A DNA stretch of 26,356 bases from positions 1-26,356 of the forward strand of contig JAJZQR010000049.1 of the NCBI GenBank assembly GCA_021806765.1, written 5' to 3'. The position numbers were made by a program, and so were the translations under genes. This stretch comes from Chloroflexota bacterium. GTDB lineage: Bacteria; Chloroflexota; UBA6077. Below are positions 8,358 to 15,763 of this stretch, in pieces. The notes beneath the pieces were generated by a model, which did no database searches, was not told the origin of the DNA, and saw only the letters and a program-made list of their open reading frames with translations. Position 1 is the first letter of the stretch. Each line of letters starts with the position of its first letter.

Positions 8358-9322
8358 CTCTGTTCGTTCACTTTCCGGAGCATATCCCGGACTGGATCGT
8401 AAGCCGACTGGTTCGGCACGACGAAGCGATCGATCATCAGGTTGTTCAAAATTGCCTGGCCCTGGTAGTCGCGATTCATGCCGAGCAAGGTATCGCGGAG
8501 CTGTTTCTTGAGATCTGGATCGAGGTTAGGTGGCACCACCAGCGGGGGCGTGCCGAAGGGATCCGAGCGCCAGATGACCCGGGTGCGATCCGCCAGGGTG
8601 GGGTCGCGGGCGACGATGTAGTCGTATACCAGGCTATCCACCGAGGCACCGTCCACCAGCCCGTCGGCGACGGCCTTCATGGAGTTGTCGTGACTGTAGG
8701 TGTACACTACCTTTTTGAAGAAGCTCTCTGGAGTCTGGTGCTGTTGCCAGAGAAAATAGGTGGGGACCAGTTTGCCGGTGTTCGAATCGGGGTCGGTGAA
8801 TGCGAAGATCATGCCTCGAAGCTGATCGAACCGCGTAACGGGACTATCGGCGGGGACGATGACGTAGGCGCGATAGAGTGTGTTTCCGCGAACCTCCGGC
8901 GCGGCGAGCATCTCCATGCCAAACCTCTGTTGGCCCTCGACGTAGGGGAGACTGCAGACGAAGGCCAGGTCGATGCCGCCCGCTTGGATCAGGTCATTGA
9001 CCTCGGCGTAGGTCTTGCGCTGGACCAGCTCCACGGGCCGGTTCAGTTTGGCGCCGAGGTACTGGGTCAGGTCCTGGTAGGTCGTGAAGGTCTCTTTTGG
9101 GGACACCATGTCGCCGACCGCCACCCGCAGCGGTGGAACGGCCGTTTGTTGTGCCACCACGGGCGGAGCCGACGGCTGCCCTGAGACCTTGAGGTCAACC
9201 CGCTTGTACTGGGGGCTCGAAGAGCACGCGATGCCCAGCCCCAGGAGCGCCAGCAGCAGCAACGCGACTACGCCCCTGCCAGCACCTGGCGTCCTGTGCC
9301 CGCATTCTCGAGATCCGTCCAT
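8354..9322 (-). CDS. PhnD-like periplasmic binding lipoprotein, putative oxyanion sensor (module 1, X)
   Basis: Substrate-binding protein (322 aa) of the phosphate/phosphonate-binding (PhnD-like) fold, the family of AioX/ArxX and of the TtrS input domain. A signal peptide ends in lipobox GIAC (Cys33), followed by SSSPQYKR. Visible family blocks are the VSPKETF segment, PVELVQRKTYAEV, GGIDLAFVCSLPYV with Cys123 in the expected pocket region, FTDPDSNTG and YTYSHDNSMKAVADGLVDGASVDSL (in two stretches). No transporter permease or ATPase is nearby; instead it overlaps a sensor kinase by ATGA, so a sensory role is inferred. The ATG at 9322 has GGGAGG 5 nt upstream, better than the in-frame ATG at 9346. 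It is about 30 nt downstream of a predicted transcription start. Confidence 0.87.
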   Translation of the reverse strand: MDGSRECGHRTPGAGRGVVALLLLALLGLGIACSSSPQYKRVDLKVSGQPSAPPVVAQQTAVPPLRVAVGDMVSPKETFTTYQDLTQYLGAKLNRPVELVQRKTYAEVNDLIQAGGIDLAFVCSLPYVEGQQRFGMEMLAAPEVRGNTLYRAYVIVPADSPVTRFDQLRGMIFAFTDPDSNTGKLVPTYFLWQQHQTPESFFKKVVYTYSHDNSMKAVADGLVDGASVDSLVYDYIVARDPTLADRTRVIWRSDPFGTPPLVVPPNLDPDLKKQLRDTLLGMNRDYQGQAILNNLMIDRFVVPNQSAYDPVRDMLRKVNEQR

Positions 9323-9358
9323 GGGATCCTCCCTGCTCGACCTCATCGGTGCCTCTGA

Positions 9359-9387
9359 ATTATAGTCAGGCTAAGCAAATCGCGAAA
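9359..9387 (-). promoter_or_regulatory. Sigma70-like promoter of module 1 X-S-R
   Basis: On the minus strand TTTCGC (9387-9382), a 17-bp spacer and a consensus TATAAT (9364-9359) precede the binding-lipoprotein gene by about 37 nt. The same -35, spacer length and -10 occur before the paralogous gene at 18782-18810. The plus-strand blocks ATTATAGTCA and ATCGCGAAAGGGA (9359-9368 and 9379-9391) are identical in both copies, while the 10 bp between them differ. The conserved 13-mer includes the TCGCGA palindrome and could also be an operator. Confidence 0.75.
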
Positions 9388-9388
9388 G

Positions 9389-9434
9389 GGAGAGGGAAGG
9401 GCGCGCAGCGGTGGCTGTGCGCCCTTCCCTCTCC
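9389..9434 (-). terminator. Hairpin terminator after module 2 catalytic gene
   Basis: Arms of 20 bp (9389-9408 and 9415-9434) with a 6-nt loop and a single G-U-compatible mismatch lie about 47 nt beyond the stop of the module 2 A gene. On the minus strand the stem is followed by CTTTCGCGATTT, a poor U-tract, so termination may be partial or factor-assisted. Its distal arm abuts the -35 box of the module 1 promoter. Confidence 0.6.
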
Positions 9435-9480
9435 ACATGTCCCATGTGACGAACGGTGGATACCGGGGCAATCAGATCTT

Positions 9481-12400
9481 TCAGACCTTTACCACCTTGA
9501 CCCGAGTATCGTAGAAAGATGCGCTGCCCCCGATGGGGTCCGTGAGACAGGTCGTCTTGGTACCCCCATCCAGCGCGAGCAGGGGGTTGGTGCACAGCCC
9601 CGTTCCCCGACGGACATCCCCAGGCACCTTCAGGCCATCCACCTGGACATCCCGGGCCCCATAGGCCCAGTGCCCGTAGGAGAAGGATACCTGCACGGTC
9701 CCGGGCCGCACGCCCTCCACCGCCTGCACCTTGCCGACGACGGGCTCCGGTTTGCCCGCGACGATCTCGATAGTGCCGTTCGGGTTCGTCCGCGAGGCAA
9801 ACCGCACCAGATCGCCGTCCTTCAGCCCCAGCGCTGCCATGTCCTTGGGGTTTATCCGCACCCGGTTCTCCGGAACCACGGCGTTCTGCGACCAGTAGTT
9901 GCCGGGCGTGCGGGTCTGGCAGCCGGTGACCTCCTTGAAGGTGACCAGATAGAAGGGGAACTCGTCGTCCTTCAAGGACGTTCCGTCGCTGTTCTTGATG
10001 GGCTCGTACCTGGCGATGCCCGAGAAGGGCTTGCCGGTGATGGAGTCCTTGGCGGACCCCACCGGTTCGACGTAGAGGTTCACCAGCTTCCCGTAGGTGT
10101 GGCCGAGGTAGTTGCCGGCATAGGCCTTGTCGTACCCCTCGAAGCGACCCCCACGGTTAAGCACGTAGACAGTGCGCTCCCAGTTGGCTTCCCCCACTGC
10201 ACGCTTCCACTTTGCCTCGTCGTAGACCGACGCTGGTATATGCTTGCGGGCCTCCTTGAAGATGCGCATCTCCTCAGCATCGGCTGCCGGCACTGCGTCG
10301 TTGGCGGCGTCGCCCGCGGCGATGTTGGCCGCCGCCTTGAGGTAGTAGTCCTCCGGCCGGGTGAAGTCGATGCTGTCGGCGAAGCCGCCCTTGCCGTAGC
10401 CGGGCGTGCCCAGCGCCTCGGCGAAGGCCAGCATCATCGAGTCCATCGAGATGGGCATCTGCTCGCCGAAAACTGTGACTATCTCTGGGATCGGCGCCAT
10501 GATAGGCTGCCGGATCTTGGTGCCCTTGGTCTTCTCGCTGGGGGTGAGGCCGAGGAAGGCCCACCGCTCGGCGTAGGAGAGGTCCGGGAACAGGTAGTCG
10601 GCGTACATCGAGGTCTCGCCGATCACGATGTCGTCCGCTATGAAGAGAGGCAGTTTCTCCAGGTCGCGCAGCATCCGGATCTGGTCCCCGCCCGCAGGGG
10701 CGGCCAGAGCGGGCGTGCCCTTGTGCAGCCACAGGGCTTTGACCGGGTAGGGGAACTGTGCGTCGATAGCCGGGATGACTTCCTGGTACACGTTGGAGGT
10801 GAACGGGTAGAAGGGTCGCGGGGCCGGATAGCCCTTGAACAGGGTGGTCGCCTCGTACTGGGTCCCCTCGCGGGTGACCTTGATCCCGAAGGCGGCGATC
10901 TTGCCCGTATGCTGCTTGCCCAGGTCGAAGGGCTGGTTATCCTTACCGCCATACGAGGCCCAGGAGCCGCCGCCCGCGTTCAGGCCGCCCTTCCAGTCCA
11001 GGTTGCCGATCAAGAGGTTGAGGGTCACCAGGGCCTGGGCGACGTAGTAGCCGTTGGTGTGCTGAACCGCCCCCCGGTAGAACTCGATCCCTGCCTTCTT
11101 CCCGTGGCCGGTGAGCTCCTTGGCCAGGGTCTGGATCTGCTTCACCGATACGCCCGCGATCTGGGCATACTCCTCCAGGCTCTTGCTGGCGGCCTCTTCC
11201 TTCAGAAGCTGGAAGGCCGTCTTGGCCCGGAAGCCCTGCCCCTGTGCCTCCGCCAGCAGGTCTCCCTCCACAAGGTTCTTGCCATCGTTCGGATCCACGG
11301 CCACGAGCTGGCCGCCCTTGCTCACCACGAAGAGGTGGGCCGCGTCCTTTCCCTCGGGCGCCGCTAGCCTCGCATCCTTGGCCCGCAGCAGCTTGCCCGG
11401 AACCCCCTGGTCGTCCAACCTAACGAGGTAGGCCGAGTTGGTCCAACTCTTCTCCTGGTGCGCCGCCGCGGCGGCCTTGTTGGCGCTCTGGAGGAAGGCT
11501 TTGTCGTATCGCTCGTTGTCGATGATCCATCGGATCATCCCCATCGCCAGCGCGGCGTCGCCATCCCCCGGCTTGACGGGCACCCAGTGCTTCGCCCTGG
11601 CCGCGGTCTTCGACATGCGGGGATCCACCACCGCGAACTGCATCCCGCGCTCGACCATACCCTGGGTGATCTGCTCGGACATCGAGGCCGGGCCGAAGTT
11701 GGCCTCGAAGGGGCTGGTGCCCCAGAAGATCACGAACTCGGCGCCGGTGAAGTCGGGCTTCATGTGGTTGGGGCCGGTGCCCCACGCGCCCTGGTTGTAC
11801 TGGGCGGTCATCCAGGTGTAGGCGATGTGGTGGGACTGCTCGCAGATCGTCGTATGGTCGTACCAGTTGTTGGAGCCAAAGGAGTTGATGACCCACCGCT
11901 TGGAGTAGTCGTTACGCCCGGGCTCGATGCGGCCTGCCTGGAAAACGAACTGGTTGTTCTTCGGGCCGAGATCCGGGTGATCGGGATCGATCAGCAGGCT
12001 CAACTCCGAGGCGTGCTTGGCCTTGAATTCATCCAGCGTCATCGTTTTCTTGGCTACCGCCGATGCGTCGTCGGCCAGGGCCTTCATAGTCTTGGCGTCC
12101 TTGACGGCGAAGAGGTCCTTCAGACCCGGGACGACGCGATCCTCTCCGATGCTGGAGAAGAGCTTGCCGCCCTGGACGATCTCCTTGACAGCCTGATCGA
12201 AGGGGATGGTCTGCCACTGGTTCGAGCCGCGGGGCCCCGCCCGCTTGAGCACTTTGCGAATACGATAGGGGTCGTAGATCGTCTGGATGCCGGCCTGCCC
12301 CTTGGGGCACAGCTTGCCGTCAACCCTGGCCGCCTGATCCAGGGGGGTGCTGTAGCCGATCTGAGGCAGCATCGTCTGCGGCCCATAGGGGCTGCCGTCG

Positions 12401-12657
12401 ATCTTAATCAGCATCCCGTTCAGGACCTTGCCCTTCATGGTGCACTGGGTGTTGCACTGGAGACACGCGCCGTAGAGCACGCTCTCGGGCTTCGCCAGGG
12501 TGTATGCGTCCTCGGGGCTGAGCTGGCCCGACTGGGCCTGAGCTATCGCCTCGGGCAGCAGGCCGGCCATCAACGCGGACCCACCCAGGAAGGCGCCGGC
12601 CTTCAGCAGGTCGCGCCGGCTGATCTCCTGACCCAGAGGGTTCTTCGCCTCGCTCAT
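9481..12657 (-). CDS. Molybdopterin oxidoreductase catalytic subunit, TtrA/SrdA-like (module 2, A)
   Basis: Paralogue of the 165-3329 product, 1058 aa. The Tat signal SRRDLLK (13-19) and almost the whole first 70 residues match. [4Fe-4S] ligands are Cys65, Cys68, Cys72 and Cys117. The likely Mo ligand Cys272 lies in TTICEQSHHIAY, at the same number as in copy 1, so N-terminal architecture is conserved without gaps. Differences grow after the first ~180 residues and in the substrate-channel regions, suggesting a different substrate or direction. The frame stays open upstream to 13080 inside the NrfD gene, but ATG 12657 has GGAGG 7 nt upstream, starts 2 nt after the NrfD stop and begins MSEAKNPLGQ like copy 1. 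Function is inferred as tetrathionate/selenate/arsenate-type oxyanion oxidoreduction. Confidence 0.9.
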   Translation of the reverse strand: MSEAKNPLGQEISRRDLLKAGAFLGGSALMAGLLPEAIAQAQSGQLSPEDAYTLAKPESVLYGACLQCNTQCTMKGKVLNGMLIKIDGSPYGPQTMLPQIGYSTPLDQAARVDGKLCPKGQAGIQTIYDPYRIRKVLKRAGPRGSNQWQTIPFDQAVKEIVQGGKLFSSIGEDRVVPGLKDLFAVKDAKTMKALADDASAVAKKTMTLDEFKAKHASELSLLIDPDHPDLGPKNNQFVFQAGRIEPGRNDYSKRWVINSFGSNNWYDHTTICEQSHHIAYTWMTAQYNQGAWGTGPNHMKPDFTGAEFVIFWGTSPFEANFGPASMSEQITQGMVERGMQFAVVDPRMSKTAARAKHWVPVKPGDGDAALAMGMIRWIIDNERYDKAFLQSANKAAAAAHQEKSWTNSAYLVRLDDQGVPGKLLRAKDARLAAPEGKDAAHLFVVSKGGQLVAVDPNDGKNLVEGDLLAEAQGQGFRAKTAFQLLKEEAASKSLEEYAQIAGVSVKQIQTLAKELTGHGKKAGIEFYRGAVQHTNGYYVAQALVTLNLLIGNLDWKGGLNAGGGSWASYGGKDNQPFDLGKQHTGKIAAFGIKVTREGTQYEATTLFKGYPAPRPFYPFTSNVYQEVIPAIDAQFPYPVKALWLHKGTPALAAPAGGDQIRMLRDLEKLPLFIADDIVIGETSMYADYLFPDLSYAERWAFLGLTPSEKTKGTKIRQPIMAPIPEIVTVFGEQMPISMDSMMLAFAEALGTPGYGKGGFADSIDFTRPEDYYLKAAANIAAGDAANDAVPAADAEEMRIFKEARKHIPASVYDEAKWKRAVGEANWERTVYVLNRGGRFEGYDKAYAGNYLGHTYGKLVNLYVEPVGSAKDSITGKPFSGIARYEPIKNSDGTSLKDDEFPFYLVTFKEVTGCQTRTPGNYWSQNAVVPENRVRINPKDMAALGLKDGDLVRFASRTNPNGTIEIVAGKPEPVVGKVQAVEGVRPGTVQVSFSYGHWAYGARDVQVDGLKVPGDVRRGTGLCTNPLLALDGGTKTTCLTDPIGGSASFYDTRVKVVKV

Positions 12658-12659
12658 CT

Positions 12660-13829
12660 TCACGCCTCCTTGTCGCTCTTGCCGGCCAGCGGCAAGCGGG
12701 TGTAGCCGATGGTGAACAGCAGAACGGCCAGGGCCACCACGAAGAGGCCGACCAGCCATTCGCCGGTGCTGGGAAGGTACTGGAAGGAGAGCCCCGCCTC
12801 CTGATAGGCCGCCTCCAGTCCGCGAATCTCGGGGATCACCTCGCCCGGTAACACGATGTTGATGCGGACCGCCAGGAAGGTGGCGGCGATGAGGAGGCCG
12901 GAGAGCCCTACCCAGCCCGCAGAGCGGGACCGGAACACCAGGATCAGGACCGGCAACACGGCACCGGCGGCCAGATGCACCAGCCAGAAGGCCCACCAGT
13001 AGGGGCCAAACAGCATCTCGCGGTAGGCGCTGGCCTCTGCCGGGATAGAGGCGTACAGGCTGATGGAGATCTCGGCCCACTCGAAGAGGAGATCCAGGAT
13101 GAGCAGCGCCAGCGTGATCCTGCCCAGCAGGCTAACCAGGTCTCTGAACTCCACCGAGCGGCGCTCGGGCCAGAAGGCGGCTACCAGGAAGGTGAGGAGG
13201 GCCGTACCGGAAGTAAGGGCCGACATCAGGAACAGGATCGGGTAGAGCGGCGAGTTCCAGTAGGGCCGGGCCCCCACCACCCCGAAGAGCGCCCCGACCC
13301 CTCCGCTGAACGCTATGGCCAGGGGGACGCCGACTGTAGCAAGTGCCTTTACGGTTCTCAAGTCGGCCCGAAGGGCGAACCAGAGTTCCACGATGACCAG
13401 TACGAAGAAGATCGTGTAGAGCCAGACCATCCAGGTCATCATCGAGAAGGCATTGGGTCGGGTATAGACTTCCCAGAACCGCTCCAGATGCCCGAGATCG
13501 AGCCAGATGGTGAGCAGCCCTGACACCAGCGCCACGAAGGAGGTGAACAGGGCCAGCTTGCCGATGGTTTCGAGCCGCCCGATACCCCCGGCGTAGATCG
13601 CCGAGGACAGCAGATAGCTGCCGGCCGACAGGCCGACAGAGTAAATGTACATCGCCACCCAGAGGCCCCACGGCACGTAGCTGCCGTAGTTGGCGATTTC
13701 GTGGCCCTGGGTGAACCGCTGGACTATCCCGTAGGCGCCGGCGAGGAAGGCGATGGCCCAGAGGACCGCGAAGACCGCCTTTACCCCGAGCGGGACGCCG
13801 CCTTGGCGAGTTGCCGAGATCGCTGACAT
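12660..13829 (-). CDS. NrfD/TtrC-type membrane quinol oxidoreductase subunit (module 2, C)
   Basis: Membrane anchor (389 aa) paralogous to 3326-4597, expected to pass electrons between quinone and the Fe-S subunit. It is hydrophobic throughout, with shared signatures such as ANYGSYVPWGLWVAMYIY, LTIWLDLGH, RFWEVYTRPN and GARPYWNSPLYPILFL. It lacks the ~33-residue loop found in copy 1 after ALRADL and goes directly to RTVKALATVGVPLAIAF. The start is ATG 13829, with AGGAGG 6 nt upstream; an upstream in-frame GTG two codons earlier is less likely. The 10-nt gap from the Fe-S gene, including its sequence around the ribosome binding site, is almost the same as in module 1. Confidence 0.9.
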   Translation of the reverse strand: MSAISATRQGGVPLGVKAVFAVLWAIAFLAGAYGIVQRFTQGHEIANYGSYVPWGLWVAMYIYSVGLSAGSYLLSSAIYAGGIGRLETIGKLALFTSFVALVSGLLTIWLDLGHLERFWEVYTRPNAFSMMTWMVWLYTIFFVLVIVELWFALRADLRTVKALATVGVPLAIAFSGGVGALFGVVGARPYWNSPLYPILFLMSALTSGTALLTFLVAAFWPERRSVEFRDLVSLLGRITLALLILDLLFEWAEISISLYASIPAEASAYREMLFGPYWWAFWLVHLAAGAVLPVLILVFRSRSAGWVGLSGLLIAATFLAVRINIVLPGEVIPEIRGLEAAYQEAGLSFQYLPSTGEWLVGLFVVALAVLLFTIGYTRLPLAGKSDKEA

Positions 13830-13839
13830 CTTCACCCTC

Positions 13840-14688
13840 CTAGACCAGATAGTAGACCTTCGGGTTGACGCCGAGTTCTTCCTTGAGACGCATCACGTTT
13901 GGCGACGCGATCAGCTCCGACACCAGGCTGTCCGGCAGATTAGCGTCTCCAAAGTAAGTGGCGCCGCCGATGCAGGTGGTGGTGCAGGCCGGCAGCATGC
14001 CCGCGTTGAGCCTGTGCAGGCAGAAGGTGCACTTGCGGACGTTGCCGACGGGCGAGCCCTGGGCACGGTCCCACCGCTTGCCGTACTCGAAGTTGGCCTG
14101 CTGTTCGTATGGTTGCAGCGCCGGAGTGCTCTTCGTGTAGAACAGCCCCGAATCGAAGGTGCGTGCCGAGTAGGGGCAGGCGGCGATGCAGTAGCGGCAG
14201 CCGATGCAGGCGTTGTAGTCGATCTCGACAATGCCGTCGGGTCTCTTGTAGGTGGCGCCGACGGGGCAAACCGGCACGCAGGGAGGGTTATCGCACTGCA
14301 TGCAGGGCCGGGGGGTGAACCGGCGAGTGACGTTCGGGTAGGTGCCGATCTCTTCCTCGATGACGGGCCGATAGACGACGCCTGGAGGAAGCTGGTTCTC
14401 CGCCTTGCAGGCGACCGTGCAGGCGGAGCATCCGACGCACTTGCGCTGATCGATGACCATGACCCAGCGTCGCTGGCCAACAGGCTTCGCGAGCGCGCGC
14501 TGCAGATCCCGCTGCATCCTCAGGAGCTGACTCTCCTGATCGGTAGCTTTGGGAAGCTCCGGCCCGGAAGATGGCCTGTCTTCCCGGGCTGCTGTGGTCC
14601 TCCGGGTGCTGGCGCCGGCCAGCCCTGCCAGAAGGCCGGCCGCCCCCGCGCCCAGCAGGAACCGTCGCCGCGATGTTCCTTTCTCCAT
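13840..14688 (-). CDS. Tat-exported four-[4Fe-4S] ferredoxin subunit, TtrB/NrfC-like (module 2, B)
   Basis: Electron-transfer subunit (282 aa), paralogous to 4608-5534. It has a twin-arginine signal ([13 protein letters not shown], residues 6-18) and four cysteine quartets beginning C84/87/90/94, ending with CTFC...CTTTC. The C-terminal half is close to copy 1 while the signal and linker (about 1-60) are unrelated. ATG 14688 is chosen for GGAGG 7 nt upstream and the Tat motif immediately after it. The frame is open a further 88 codons to 14952, but that extension runs through the operator array and has no domain. First gene of the module 2 B-C-A set. Confidence 0.92.
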   Translation of the reverse strand: MEKGTSRRRFLLGAGAAGLLAGLAGASTRRTTAAREDRPSSGPELPKATDQESQLLRMQRDLQRALAKPVGQRRWVMVIDQRKCVGCSACTVACKAENQLPPGVVYRPVIEEEIGTYPNVTRRFTPRPCMQCDNPPCVPVCPVGATYKRPDGIVEIDYNACIGCRYCIAACPYSARTFDSGLFYTKSTPALQPYEQQANFEYGKRWDRAQGSPVGNVRKCTFCLHRLNAGMLPACTTTCIGGATYFGDANLPDSLVSELIASPNVMRLKEELGVNPKVYYLV

Positions 14689-15103
14689 GCTCCAACCTCC
14701 GTTCAACGCTAGGTGTCCTGTTCGCGCTCCTCTGCACGAACCCACCTTCCGGCAGTCGAGTGCCGGCACCTGGCACCGCTCATTCTCGTGAAATTGGGCG
14801 CAATAGGGTATCGGGAAAAGTTCCATGCGTGGCTCTCCAATGTCAGGAAAACTCCGCGACCCTTGGGTGCGGGTGTCGGGAATACCCCGCGACCTCCTGA
14901 TCGGGCTGTCAGGATTGTCCTGACACGATCCCCATCCTGTGGCCACGCTCACGGGGATTCGAAGGGCGGCGACACCCGAAGTCGGCGAGGGGAGGCCGTT
15001 CCGTTGGCGAGGGGCGCAGGGGCCGTTGACTTGGCGCCATCCTGATCCTCAACGATGATCTGGCATAGCAGGAGGCTCCAAAGGGTGCGACGGTGCGTGG
15101 GGA
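14689..15103. other. 415-bp noncoding leader between module 2 R and B genes
   Basis: It contains the operator-like dyads (14810-14924) and a 6-bp hairpin CCGGCA-GTCGAG-TGCCGG at 14749-14766 between them and the Fe-S gene. A possible weak -10 on the minus strand is GAGAAT (14787-14782). The part nearest the response regulator (14925-15103) shows no gene, clear terminator or strong repeat. Confidence 0.6.
14810..14924. promoter_or_regulatory. Operator array upstream of module 2 B-C-A genes
   Basis: Three dyad-like sites start exactly 33 bp apart: GTCAGGAAAACTCCGCGAC (14842-14860), GTCGGGAATACCCCGCGAC (14875-14893) and the perfect GTCAGGA-TTG-TCCTGAC (14908-14924). A fourth, weaker site ATCGGGAAAAGTTCC begins at 14810, 32 bp before the first. 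The spacing matches the array in module 1 but the outer bases differ (GTC...GAC here, GTTGC...GCAAC there). The adjacent NarL-type regulator at 15104-15763 is the natural candidate to bind. Confidence 0.6.
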
Positions 15104-15763
15104 TCAGTCCGAGCCGAGAAGCCCGTGGCGCAGGGCATACCGTACCAGATCCACCCGGCTCTGGAGATTCAGCTTCTCCATCACCCGGGCTTTGTAGGTC
15201 TCGACCGTCTTGGCGCTGAGAGCCAGCTGGTTACCCACCTGCTGGCTCGTGTATCCCGCAGCCAGCAGCCTGAGGACCTCCATCTCTCGTTCGCTCAGCT
15301 CCTCCGACGACGGGGAGGGCTGCGGCTCCTTGGCGCGCCCGAGGTAGCGGTTCACCAGCAGATGGGTGAGAGAAGGGTAGACATAGACCTCGCCCCGAGC
15401 CACCGCCCGGATGGCGGCCATCACCTCGGTATCCGCCGCCTTCTTCAGCACGTAGCCGGCCGCCCCGTACTCCAGAGCACGGCGCAGATACCCCTCGTCG
15501 TCGTACATGCTCAGGACCAGGGCCCTTACCCGTGGGGCGGCAGCCTTCAGTTGGCGAATGGTCTCCAGCCCGTCGAGTTTGGGCATGTTGACGTCGATCA
15601 GTGCGACGTCGGGGTGTAGGCTGAGCATCCGTCGAACAGCCTCTTCCCCGTCCTCGGCCTCTCCCACCACCTGCATGTCCGGCTGGGCCTCGATCAACAT
15701 GCGGAGGCCTGCCCGCAGTACGGCGTGGTCGTCGGCTATGAACACCCGAAGTCTCTCAGCCAC
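15104..15763 (-). CDS. NarL/LuxR-family response regulator (module 2, R)
   Basis: Response regulator (219 aa) with receiver residues Asp11/Asp12, phospho-acceptor Asp57 (ALIDVNMP) and Lys107, a Ser/Pro-rich linker (about 146-155) and a C-terminal LuxR helix-turn-helix (SEREMEVLRLLAAGYTSQQVG) with recognition helix about 183-198 (AKTVETYKARVMEKL). The start is GTG 15763, supported by AGGAGG 6 nt upstream and by the position of the receiver domain; it overlaps the kinase stop by 8 nt (GTGGCTGA). The recognition helix differs from the module 1 regulator at several positions, including AH versus TY before the lysine, in keeping with the different operator sequences. Likely activator of the 13840-9481 genes. 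Confidence 0.92.
   Translation of the reverse strand: MAERLRVFIADDHAVLRAGLRMLIEAQPDMQVVGEAEDGEEAVRRMLSLHPDVALIDVNMPKLDGLETIRQLKAAAPRVRALVLSMYDDEGYLRRALEYGAAGYVLKKAADTEVMAAIRAVARGEVYVYPSLTHLLVNRYLGRAKEPQPSPSSEELSEREMEVLRLLAAGYTSQQVGNQLALSAKTVETYKARVMEKLNLQSRVDLVRYALRHGLLGSD

Noticed and set aside
8354..9322. Phosphonate ABC uptake system (phnD with missing phnCE)
   Set aside because: Neither copy has a permease or ATPase nearby and both overlap a sensor kinase, which favours a sensory role.
9349..11367. Plus-strand open frame of 672 codons opposite the module 2 catalytic gene
   Set aside because: Same antisense effect; composition is Arg/Gly/Val-rich and lacks any recognisable family.
12658..13080. 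Upstream extension of the module 2 catalytic frame inside the NrfD gene
   Set aside because: The frame is open by chance opposite the true NrfD frame. The start at 12657 matches copy 1 and has a GGAGG site.
14689..14952. 88-codon N-terminal extension of the module 2 Fe-S gene
   Set aside because: It crosses the operator dyads and has no domain. The ATG at 14688 has a good ribosome binding site and is directly followed by the Tat signal.
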